Shown here in pieces: positions 49,722 to 57,119 of a DNA stretch of 64,000 nt. Under the pieces are notes generated by a model that ran no database searches, had not been told where the DNA came from, and saw only the letters and a program-made list of their open reading frames with translations. The stretch comes from Prevotellaceae bacterium HUN156. Lineage in GTDB: Bacteria > Bacteroidota > Bacteroidia > Bacteroidales > Bacteroidaceae. The stretch is from positions 1 to 64,000 of the forward strand of contig FPIT01000012.1 of assembly GCA_900119285.1 (NCBI GenBank), read 5' to 3'. The first letter of the stretch is position 1. Every line of letters starts with the position of its first letter. The translations under genes were made by a program, and so were the position numbers.

Positions 49722-50639
49722 ATGAAAGTATTAGTTGCAACAGAGAAGCCATTTGCAGCTGCAGCTGTTAATGGTATCAAGGCAGAAGTAGAAGCTGCTG
49801 GCAATGAGCTGGCACTGCTCGAGAAATATACAGAAAAGGCACAACTGCTGGATGCAGTAAAAGATGCCGATGCACTGATTATCCGTTCAGATAAGGTAGA
49901 TGCAGAAGTATTGGATGCTGCTAAGCAGTTGAAGATTGTGGTTCGTGCTGGTGCAGGTTACGACAATATCGACCTCGCTGCCGCTACTGCCCACAATGTA
50001 GTTGCCGAGAACACTCCTGGCCAGAACGCTAACGCCGTAGCCGAGTTGGTATTCGGTTTGCTGGTAATGGCTGTTCGTGGATTCTACAATGGCAAGAGCG
50101 GTTCTGAGTTGCTGGGCAAGAAGCTCGGTATCCTTGCTTTCGGTAATGTAGGTCGCAATGTAGCTCGCATCGCCAAGGGCTTCGGCATGGATGTTTATGC
50201 TTACGATGCTTTCTGCCCCGCAGAGGTTATCGAGAAGGCTGGCGTTCACGCTGTAGCTAATCAGGAGGCTCTCTTCGAGACCTGCGATGTTGTTTCACTC
50301 CACATCCCCGCTACTCCTGAGACCAAGCAGAGCATCAACTATGCTTTGGTAGGTAAGATGAAGAAGGGCGGCGTACTCGTTAACACCGCTCGTAAGGAAG
50401 TGATTGACGAGGCTGGCCTCATCAAACTGATGGCAGAGCGTGAGGACTTGAAGTTCGTTACCGACATCATGCCCGATGCTAACGATGAGTTCCTGAAGTT
50501 TGAAGGTCGCTACTTCTCTACTCCAAAGAAGATGGGTGCTCAGACAGCCGAGGCCAACATCAATGCTGGTATCGCTGCTGCCAAGCAGATCAATGCTTTC
50601 TTCAAGGATGGCGACACCAAGTTCCAGGTGAACAAGTAA
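49722..50639 (+). CDS. serA: D-3-phosphoglycerate dehydrogenase, short form
   Basis: First step of serine synthesis, NAD-dependent. Substrate and NAD domains are present: VRAGAGYDNIDLAAA, NTPGQNANAVAEL, LGKKLGILAFGNVGRNVA (NAD-binding Gly motif), LHIPATPETKQSI, and NTARKEVIDEAGL. 305 residues with no C-terminal ACT domain, so direct serine feedback through ACT is not expected. ATG 49722 (MKVLVATEKPF) was chosen; the longer frame from 49692 is coded by the flanking repeat. Forms a serine set with serC, interrupted by the S23 cassette. Confidence 0.93.
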   Translation: MKVLVATEKPFAAAAVNGIKAEVEAAGNELALLEKYTEKAQLLDAVKDADALIIRSDKVDAEVLDAAKQLKIVVRAGAGYDNIDLAAATAHNVVAENTPGQNANAVAELVFGLLVMAVRGFYNGKSGSELLGKKLGILAFGNVGRNVARIAKGFGMDVYAYDAFCPAEVIEKAGVHAVANQEALFETCDVVSLHIPATPETKQSINYALVGKMKKGGVLVNTARKEVIDEAGLIKLMAEREDLKFVTDIMPDANDEFLKFEGRYFSTPKKMGAQTAEANINAGIAAAKQINAFFKDGDTKFQVNK

Positions 50640-50660
50640 ACAAGTATTTCTATACATAAT

Positions 50661-50698
50661 AAAGAGAGGATAAGCCATGTTGCTCATCCTCTCTTTTT
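50661..50698 (+). terminator. Intrinsic terminator after serA
   Basis: Stem of 14 pairs with one mismatch (AAAGAGAGGATAAGC with GCTCATCCTCTCTTT), a 6-nt loop and a T run at 50694-50698. Confidence 0.75.
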
Positions 50699-50780
50699 CC
50701 ATAGAAATAGTTTATGCGCAAAAACATGTAACCTATTAACATGACTACCCTCAAATGCCGATGTACAAAGGCTTTGAGCC

Positions 50781-50809
50781 ATGTTAATAGTTGCGGCAAC
50801 TATTAACAT
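50781..50809. repeat. Perfect palindrome ATGTTAATAGTTGC
   Basis: 14-bp arms (ATGTTAATAGTTGC / GCAACTATTAACAT) with one central base. Confidence 0.75.
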
Positions 50810-50953
50810 ACTTCTAACCTACATCACAAAATAGATTCCGAAAATGACGAAAAAAACAAAAAGAACGAAAATTTTATTATAAAATTCTTTTTTCGTATTT
50901 TTCGATATTTTAGGGTATTTTCGGAACCCCAAATTTTCAAGTATAGTAGATGT

Positions 50954-50981
50954 ATGTTAATAGTTGGCAAACTATTAACAT
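50954..50981. repeat. Second copy of the ATGTTAATAG palindrome
   Basis: 12-bp arms (ATGTTAATAGTT / AACTATTAACAT) around GGCA. A half copy, CTATTAACATG, lies near 50732. Confidence 0.75.
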
Positions 50982-51151
50982 GCCAGAAACGCCCTGTATA
51001 TCGTGGTTTGAAGGGTGTCAGGTTAGAAGGTTAATAGTTTTTGCGAAAACCTTTATTAGAATACGGGATTTCTTTATGAGTATTCGAGAAATATAGCTAA
51101 GCCTGCTCTGAATACAGCTAACTGGTGCGCAAAATAGCTGTACTAGCACTC

Positions 51152-51217
51152 CAATAGTGCCACTTTTGATAGTCAATAGTTATTGTATTGCACCTCAATA
51201 GTTATTGTGTTGTGATG
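51152..51217 (+). repeat. Three 22-bp-period units beginning CAATAGT
   Basis: CAATAGT starts at 51152, 51174 and 51196; the last two share CAATAGTTATTGT. A diverged unit may precede at 51130. Confidence 0.6.
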
Positions 51218-51264
51218 CTAAAGTAGCTCTTTCGTAAGCCTCGATTTGCATGCAGCCTACATCC

Positions 51265-51395
51265 GGATAGTTTGCAGGCTGAATTCGATGCGAATTATGC
51301 GTGCAAACTCATCGAATTATGCGTGCAAACTCATAGCCTCTATTGCGAATAGTTTGGCGACATTATTCTCTTTGAATTATGTCGTCAAACTATTT
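51265..51395. repeat. Five 22-bp units in both orientations
   Basis: Units on plus at 51292, 51314 and 51374 (GAATTATGCGTGCAAAC twice, GAATTATGTCGTCAAAC once) and on minus at 51265-51286 and 51347-51368. Same family as the lon upstream array. Confidence 0.75.
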
Positions 51396-51532
51396 GTATG
51401 ATTTCTTTTCTCAAATGTTTGGATGTTTAATTTCTAATTATAACAAGGTATCAAACCTGTACCTTCGATGATTATCGGGCTTTCCCATAATAAAATATAG
51501 AATTTTTGTTGCATTATTGTGATATTATTACT

Positions 51533-51540
51533 ATATTTGC
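51533..51540 (+). promoter_or_regulatory. Promoter of the 51.6-54.2 kb cluster (-7 element)
   Basis: TATATTTG, 30 nt before ATG 51571, with TTG 20 bp upstream. Confidence 0.6.
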
Positions 51541-51570
51541 ATCAGATATATATCTAAAACTATAAGGATT

Positions 51571-52017
51571 ATGAAAAAAGTTATGTTATGTGTGCTAGCA
51601 CTGATGGGCATAATGTCAAATGATGTGATGGCGTACGATGTCAGTGATATAGTATTCAAAGATGATGGTATTCGTGACTTTTGTCTGCGTAATAAGATAG
51701 ATACCAATAAGGATGGTAATATATCCTTGGAAGAGGCTGCAGCGGCCACTAGACTTAGTCTGATGAACTATAGAAGTTATGTGCGCAATATCAAGTCATA
51801 TGAAGATTTGAAATATTTTCCCAACCTGGAATATTTCCATGCTGGTTTCTCTTATGTTGAAACTGTAGATGTAAGCTGCTGCCCAAAGTTGAAGGAACTG
51901 AACGTTAGCGACTGCCACATGCTGAAGATAATAGTGTTGGCTGAGGGCTGTAAGCCGGAAATAAAGTATCCAGTGGCCTACAAGGGCATGCAAGCTAAGT
52001 TGATATATAAGAAATAA
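51571..52017 (+). CDS. Exported EF-hand/leucine-rich-repeat-like protein (148 aa)
   Basis: Signal peptide (1-22, ending VMA). Residues about 48-66 (DTNKDGNISLEEAAAA) fit a calcium-binding EF-hand or dockerin-like loop with Asp/Asn at the ligand positions. The rest (YFPNLEYFHAGFSYVETVDVSCCPKLKELNVSDCHMLK) has leucine-rich-repeat character with two or three units. Short secreted proteins of this mixed type occur in Prevotella; I know no function. First gene of a four-gene plus-strand cluster. Confidence 0.65.
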   Translation: MKKVMLCVLALMGIMSNDVMAYDVSDIVFKDDGIRDFCLRNKIDTNKDGNISLEEAAAATRLSLMNYRSYVRNIKSYEDLKYFPNLEYFHAGFSYVETVDVSCCPKLKELNVSDCHMLKIIVLAEGCKPEIKYPVAYKGMQAKLIYKK

Positions 52018-52039
52018 AAAACTAAACAATGGTATAAAT

Positions 52040-52237
52040 ATGTGTCATCAAGATGATTTGTTAGAGCATAACAGAATTGTGCAAGAACAGATGAATAACT
52101 GGATTCAAGATCCTGTTAAAAGGGATTTGATGTGGGGTGACTGGACGAAACCGACGGGTAAAACCAATTGGAGGGGTGTTTTGGTGTTGGTGGTCTTTAT
52201 CCTCATTGTATTAACTATTTTCCTTATAGTAATCTAG
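52040..52237 (+). CDS. Small tail-anchored membrane protein (65 aa)
   Basis: Hydrophilic N-terminal half (MCHQDDLLEHNRIVQEQMNNW) with Trp-rich WIQDPVKRDLMWGDWTKPTG, then one C-terminal membrane helix (about 45-65). No homolog recognised. It lies 22 nt after the previous gene and 17 nt before the next, in the same orientation, so it is probably part of one operon. With its frame at only 65 codons the call rests on context and the clean helix. Confidence 0.5.
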   Translation: MCHQDDLLEHNRIVQEQMNNWIQDPVKRDLMWGDWTKPTGKTNWRGVLVLVVFILIVLTIFLIVI

Positions 52238-52254
52238 ACAAAAATTCTGATAGT

Positions 52255-52788
52255 ATGAAAAAACTCTTTCCTATCATCGTCATGACACTTGTCATGTTTT
52301 TCGGCTCGATGTATTTAGAACCGGAAAGAGAAGTTATGAGCAACAAATCGGCAGTATCCATAATTGACAATAAAAAACCTGTGTCGAAGATTTACGAAGA
52401 GTTGATGAACGAGGAGTCGAAAGCACAGTATGAGAAGATGCAATCGCAGATGGATGACTATCTACAGAAGAAAGAGAAGCACCACAGGAGATGGATGCTG
52501 TTGGTATACATCAGTGTTGCCATTGCCATCATACCTGTGGGCAACATGTTCATACAGCTTCTCAAAGGCAATCTTGGCTCACTCTCTTTCGGTGACATGC
52601 TTTATATATTCTGTGTTTGTATAAGCACAGGCGTTCTTGTTTTCCTAGTTAATCTGGGAGGGTCCTACCTGATGTTCTTTGCAGAGCGTAGTATACAAGT
52701 GATGGCACTATCCGTAATTCTGTTTGGTGGTGGGGCGGCTCTATGGATAGCTTCACTAAAGACTAAAAAGTATCAAAAAAAACTATAG
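52255..52788 (+). CDS. Multi-pass membrane protein of unknown function (177 aa)
   Basis: ATG 52255 gives MKKLFPIIVMTLVMFFGSMYL, a first membrane helix or signal anchor. Residues about 30-78 are a charged, probably coiled-coil stretch (YEELMNEESKAQYEKMQSQMDDYLQKKEKHH). Then three membrane helices follow (about 81-104, 113-142, 149-168). A longer frame starts at 52168 inside the preceding gene and is not likely. The next gene starts 3 nt after its stop. Function unknown. Confidence 0.6.
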   Translation: MKKLFPIIVMTLVMFFGSMYLEPEREVMSNKSAVSIIDNKKPVSKIYEELMNEESKAQYEKMQSQMDDYLQKKEKHHRRWMLLVYISVAIAIIPVGNMFIQLLKGNLGSLSFGDMLYIFCVCISTGVLVFLVNLGGSYLMFFAERSIQVMALSVILFGGGAALWIASLKTKKYQKKL

Positions 52789-52791
52789 TAT

Positions 52792-54246
52792 ATGAGAAAA
52801 TTATTGTTATCCATATTCTTGGTGGGTGGTATTGTCATAGCATCAGCCCAAGTACCCAAGGCATCGAAACCAGTCTGCGCCTATTGTGGGGTAGATTTAA
52901 CCACAGGAGTGAGCCATAAATCGAATTGTCGTTATTACAAAAAGGAACAAGAGACAGAGGACAAGGGAGAATCGTGGGCTCCTAATTTTAACTCGATAGA
53001 GTATAAGTATGGACATGGTGTGATGTGCGAACAGTGTGAACGTACCAATGGACATGATTCTGATTGTCTCATAGGAAAGACGCAGGGCTATATACGTGAT
53101 TATTGGGCGAAGTCGAAGACACCAGAGTCATATAAGTTTCTGATTAAGACATATGAGGATAATATCCGACTGTTCGCTAAACAAGGACGTGAGGCCCGTG
53201 AGGCGAAAAAGGCAGAAAAAAAATTTTCATACGAATGCGATTTGTGCAAGGCGAGTGTTATGGCATATAACATAAATGAGGCCATCCGAGAATTTGCTAA
53301 CAATCCGTGGCTCCACAAACCAACCTGTAAGAATTATAAGCCCCAATCAGGTCAAACCCCAAGTACAAAATTGAAGGACTACACTCCTGCACCAGAGCAT
53401 CCAATGGTATCGGAACCGCTGATAAATATGCCGCTTCGTCAGCCTGCACCACAGCACTCCGGCATCAATGAGACCAATATCCGCCATGAAAAGCTCCAGA
53501 GCGTCATTGGTGAACATGAATGGGGTAAGATTGATGAGGGCTTGTTGTCTTCCTATGAATCGGCTTATGGCGAAGACATCCCCACGAAATTCGATATTGA
53601 AAGCTATAACCACGACAAGGGAGCCGTCATTCTTGGTACACATAAAGATAACGGAAGATACCATTGGACCATTCTCGAGCGACTTCCTAATGGAGATCTC
53701 CGTCCTATTTCTCAAAAGAACCTGAAAGAGGGTTTTGCTGGCTATAAGAACATTGGACAACTGACTGACGTGCATTTTGAAGGAGAGGGTAAGTTCATCA
53801 TCGCAGAATACACCAGCGGATACCGGCAGGTGTACAACGCTAATGGAGAACTGATGAGAGAAGGTCGCAACATCAAGGTCCTTGGCAGTACAGTTGAGGA
53901 TAAGAGACTTCTCTATGTCGGTGAGGACGAACAGACAATAGTAAACCTTCTTCTCAATGAAGACGGCGACGTGATAGTTTCTGACCCTATTATCGCACAA
54001 TATGATGATGCTATCATCTTGAAATACGGCAACAAATTCAATCTCTCCAACTGGCGAGGCGAGTTATTGCAAATCGATGACATCGACTCTTTTGACGAGA
54101 TTAAGGCTTATAATAACAATGGCTCCTACTACTTGCTGAAAGTCAAGGATGAAGGCTATGCTGTTGTGGGCAGGGGCTTCAGACGTGTAGGCGGTTGGTA
54201 TAAGACAGAAGAAGAGGCACACCGTGCTTGGCGTGCCTCCAAATAG
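52792..54246 (+). CDS. Exported protein with three Cys2-His-Cys motifs (484 aa)
   Basis: Signal peptide (1-19). Three zinc-knuckle-like motifs follow, each with CxxC near the front and HxxxC at the back: Cys29/Cys32/His42/Cys46, Cys79/Cys82/His88/Cys92, and Cys149/Cys152/His175/Cys179. Residues 180-235 are Pro-rich; the C-terminal half (about 240-484) is beta-rich, with short repeats ending in GDxIV-type turns (NEDGDVIVSD, LPNGDLRPIS). Zinc knuckles are unusual in exported proteins. Last gene of the cluster, 3 nt after the previous one. No family recognised. Confidence 0.6.
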   Translation: MRKLLLSIFLVGGIVIASAQVPKASKPVCAYCGVDLTTGVSHKSNCRYYKKEQETEDKGESWAPNFNSIEYKYGHGVMCEQCERTNGHDSDCLIGKTQGYIRDYWAKSKTPESYKFLIKTYEDNIRLFAKQGREAREAKKAEKKFSYECDLCKASVMAYNINEAIREFANNPWLHKPTCKNYKPQSGQTPSTKLKDYTPAPEHPMVSEPLINMPLRQPAPQHSGINETNIRHEKLQSVIGEHEWGKIDEGLLSSYESAYGEDIPTKFDIESYNHDKGAVILGTHKDNGRYHWTILERLPNGDLRPISQKNLKEGFAGYKNIGQLTDVHFEGEGKFIIAEYTSGYRQVYNANGELMREGRNIKVLGSTVEDKRLLYVGEDEQTIVNLLLNEDGDVIVSDPIIAQYDDAIILKYGNKFNLSNWRGELLQIDDIDSFDEIKAYNNNGSYYLLKVKDEGYAVVGRGFRRVGGWYKTEEEAHRAWRASK

Positions 54247-54263
54247 TATAAGATAGACCAGGT

Positions 54264-55040
54264 TTATCTGATGAAATTCATAAATTGAGGTCTTTCATCT
54301 CGTTTAGGTGCAGCATCACCATCGGAATGAATCTTCTGCAACAGCCACGCCATGTTATTTCCTAAGGTGCGCATGGTCTGCATACCTTCGGTATCGAGCT
54401 TAACCTCACCCTTGCCAGCACCATAGGCTATGTTCCAATACTGAGAAGTGACAACGGGCATGTTCATCATCTCAAACATCATATTCATGGTTTGAAGCGT
54501 AGCGGTGGCTCCACCTCGACGACAAACAGCTAAGGCTGCAGCAGGCTTGTTCTGTACCAATCGACCTGCAGAGTAGAACATGCGCTGCATCAACGACAAC
54601 ACGCCACCATTAGGCTGACCGTAATAAACGGGAGTACCAACAATGAGTGCATCAGACGAAGCCATCTTCTGAATGATTTCATGGCAGAGGTCATCGTCGA
54701 AAACGCAACCCTTGCCACCATTCTGATGACATCCGCCACAGTTGATACACATTCTAACAGGCTGACGGCCTATCTGAACGATTTCTGTTGCTATACCATA
54801 CTTCTGTAATTGCTTCTCGATTTCTTGCAGACAGCAGAATGTATTGCCATCTGGTCTGGGGCTGCCATTAATCATTAGTACCTTCATAGTTGCATTTGTT
54901 TTAGTGGTGGGGTTCTGCTCTGTTTGAGTTTCCAGTAGTCCTGTCTCTTCTGCCCGTGACAGCATAGCCGACACTGGTGCAGCGATGGCTGTGCCTGCAG
55001 CAGCCAACGCAGTCTTCTTAATAAAGTCTCGTCTGTCCAT
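54264..55040 (-). CDS. Flavodoxin-like NAD(P)H-dependent oxidoreductase with Tat-type signal (258 aa)
   Basis: N-terminal RRDFIKKTALAAAGTAIAAP fits a twin-arginine export signal. From about residue 52 comes an NADPH-dependent FMN reductase / flavodoxin fold (VLMINGSPRPDGNT as FMN phosphate loop, GTPVYYGQPNGGVLSLMQRMFY). A Cys cluster MCINCGGCHQNGGKGC near 98-113 resembles the iron-sulfur flavoprotein motif. Such proteins move electrons from NAD(P)H through flavin. The exported location is unusual for this group and rests on the N-terminus alone. Confidence 0.8.
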   Translation of the reverse strand: MDRRDFIKKTALAAAGTAIAAPVSAMLSRAEETGLLETQTEQNPTTKTNATMKVLMINGSPRPDGNTFCCLQEIEKQLQKYGIATEIVQIGRQPVRMCINCGGCHQNGGKGCVFDDDLCHEIIQKMASSDALIVGTPVYYGQPNGGVLSLMQRMFYSAGRLVQNKPAAALAVCRRGGATATLQTMNMMFEMMNMPVVTSQYWNIAYGAGKGEVKLDTEGMQTMRTLGNNMAWLLQKIHSDGDAAPKRDERPQFMNFIR

Positions 55041-55071
55041 CGTCTATTTAGTTTCTTTTGATTACTGTTTG

Positions 55072-55079
55072 CAAATATA
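55072..55079 (-). promoter_or_regulatory. Promoter of oxidoreductase gene (-7 element)
   Basis: TATATTTG on the minus strand, 31 nt before ATG 55040. Confidence 0.5.
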
Positions 55080-55140
55080 GTGATAAATTCGAAAAAGAAA
55101 AAGAAAAGATGTTTTCTTTTTGCATTTTGCTCACTTATTC

Positions 55141-55275
55141 TTTGACCTAAAGGTGCAAAGTGTGGCGTTGCAATCGTACCTTTGACTTTGTTGAAGGTGC
55201 TTTCGTTCGACAATACAAAACAAAATATGCTTTTTTTGTTTTGTATTGTTCTCACTTATTTGTACCTTTGCAGGC
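55141..55275 (+). repeat. Promoter-bearing repeat, two -7 elements
   Basis: TACCTTTG at 55177-55184 and 55263-55270, the second 30 nt before ATG 55301. Between them are GACTTTGTTGAAGG, TCGTTCG, AATACAAAACAAA, and CTCACTTATT. The same arrangement recurs at 62391-62545. Confidence 0.6.
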
Positions 55276-55300
55276 GTTTAAATCAACTTTGACTAACAGA

Positions 55301-57118
55301 ATGAAGAAACTGAAACCTATAGCAATGTGGATAACTGCCCTCTTCGCAGTGGCATTTGTCCTATTGTACTACGAAGCCGACCTATTATGGAAGGTACAAC
55401 AACACAACGTTTTCTTTAGCACATCCTTGTTCTTCAAACAGCAAATGGTAGTACCTGGAGGGTTGCTGTCATATCTGGGAGCATTCCTTACCCAGCATTT
55501 CTATTATCCTTGGGTGGGTGTCATCCTGCTATGTGGTTGTTGGCTACTACTGATGTGGCTGACAGAGAAAGCGTTTAACATCCCAGAGAAATGGAATGTG
55601 CTGACTGTAATTCCTGTAGCCATCCTACTGGTTACGAATATGCAACTGGGCTATTGGATATATGCGATAAAGTTGAATGGTTTCTTCTATGTAGCTACCC
55701 TCGGTCTCATTGCTGCGACAGCCTTGTTATGGACATTTCGGAAACTGCCTAACAAGTTATGGTTGAAAGCGGTATTCATTGCCTTAACAGCATTGGCAGG
55801 TTATCCGCTAATGGGATGTTACGCCCTGGCAACTGTCATACTGATGGGCATTCTCGTTTGGCGTCAAAACTTCAAAGAAAAGACCTCAAACCTTATCCTC
55901 AGTACAGTGGCACTGCTGAGCGCTATCAGTATACCACTATTCTATTATCGTTTTGTATATTACGAAACCAACTTCGATGACATCTATAGGGTTGCCTTAC
56001 CTGTATTCACGATTATAGAAACATATTCAGAATACTACAAGCCCTACTATGTATTGGCAGCCTACTTCCTACTGCTCACCATACTCTATCGCAATGAGTG
56101 GAAAGCTCCCAAGCATCCTGCCATACAGTGGATGATGCAAGGAGTATTGCTGATAGCAGCTGCTGGAGGTGTATATCATTTCTGGTATAAGGACACCAAC
56201 TTCCATCATGAGCTTCGCATGCAACGATGCGTAGAGGATGCCGATTGGGAAGGTGTCATCAATGAAGGAGCGAAACAAAACGAACAACCTACACGTTCCA
56301 TTGTGATGATGTATAATCTGGCACTGAGCCGACTGGGACGTCAATGCGACGAAATGTACAGATTCGAAAAAGGTTCCAGCAAACCTAACACACCATTACC
56401 TCTATATATGTATCATATTGCAGGACGCATGATGCTTTATCAATATGGTATGATGAACGAGTGTCATCGCATCTGCATGGAGGACGGTGTGGAATATGGT
56501 TGGAATATGGAGCTGCTGAAATACATGACACGCTGTGCCATCTTCAATAACGAGAAACAAGCAGCAAGGAAGTTTATCGACATTCTCAAAAACACCTTCT
56601 ACCACAGCTCGTGGGCAGAACACATGGAGAAGTTGATGAACGACAAGCAGCAACTTGCCAACGACAAGGAGACTGGTCCTATCACCCACATGATGCACTA
56701 CACCAATAAGTTGGATGCTGTTGAGGGATGGGTAGAGAATTGTATTATGACTACACTGGCACAAAACGATGCCGACGACCTCTATTTCCAAGAGCAGGCA
56801 GTGCTTGGCGCTATGTGGACAAGAACCCCCGACTACTTCTGGCCACGCTTTGAGCATTATATGCAGTTGAATGGCGAGAGAGATGTGCCCCGTATCTTCC
56901 AAGAGGCAGCATGGCTCTTTGCTAATCTGCAAGGACAGGAAGGTCTGGATGAATGGGAATTGGCAAAAGGCGTCAAGGAGAGCTTCTATGACTTCATGAA
57001 GATGATGGAGCAATACAAAGCTCAGCCTAACGGTCAAATCAAGCAATACCTATATACTAAGTATAGCGACACCTATTATTTTGAATTCTTCTTCTTAAGA
57101 GATATTACTTACTATTGA
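55301..57118 (+). CDS. Polytopic membrane protein with soluble C-terminal half (605 aa)
   Basis: ATG 55301 (MKKLKPIAMW) follows the -7 element; the frame is open to 55160 but that part lies in the promoter repeat. About ten membrane helices occupy residues 5-320 (WITALFAVAFVLLYY, YPWVGVILLCGCWLLLMWL and so on), then a soluble helical domain of about 280 residues, possibly TPR-like (MYNLALSRLGRQCDEMYRF, YQYGMMNECHRICMEDG). I take it to be the Bacteroidales family annotated as DUF6057, from memory. The next gene starts 1 nt after its stop, so they are tightly coupled. Confidence 0.7.
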   Translation: MKKLKPIAMWITALFAVAFVLLYYEADLLWKVQQHNVFFSTSLFFKQQMVVPGGLLSYLGAFLTQHFYYPWVGVILLCGCWLLLMWLTEKAFNIPEKWNVLTVIPVAILLVTNMQLGYWIYAIKLNGFFYVATLGLIAATALLWTFRKLPNKLWLKAVFIALTALAGYPLMGCYALATVILMGILVWRQNFKEKTSNLILSTVALLSAISIPLFYYRFVYYETNFDDIYRVALPVFTIIETYSEYYKPYYVLAAYFLLLTILYRNEWKAPKHPAIQWMMQGVLLIAAAGGVYHFWYKDTNFHHELRMQRCVEDADWEGVINEGAKQNEQPTRSIVMMYNLALSRLGRQCDEMYRFEKGSSKPNTPLPLYMYHIAGRMMLYQYGMMNECHRICMEDGVEYGWNMELLKYMTRCAIFNNEKQAARKFIDILKNTFYHSSWAEHMEKLMNDKQQLANDKETGPITHMMHYTNKLDAVEGWVENCIMTTLAQNDADDLYFQEQAVLGAMWTRTPDYFWPRFEHYMQLNGERDVPRIFQEAAWLFANLQGQEGLDEWELAKGVKESFYDFMKMMEQYKAQPNGQIKQYLYTKYSDTYYFEFFFLRDITYY

Positions 57119-57119
57119 T

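Larger units (their letters stand above)
50699..51532. other. Repeat-rich spacer of about 830 bp without a gene
   Basis: No convincing ORF on either strand. It holds two ATGTTAATAG palindromes, a long A/T-rich inverted region around 50835-50935 (TTCCGAAAAT at the left, ATTTTCGGAA at the right), a 22-bp-period array near 51152-51217 and five 22-bp units at 51265-51395. It lies between the serA terminator and the promoter of the next cluster. Confidence 0.6.

Noticed and set aside
51265..51395. CRISPR or small RNA array
   Set aside because: Units occur in both orientations with irregular gaps and without spacers.
55160..55300. N-terminal extension of the polytopic membrane protein
   Set aside because: Contains both promoter elements of the repeat; ATG 55301 begins the first membrane helix.
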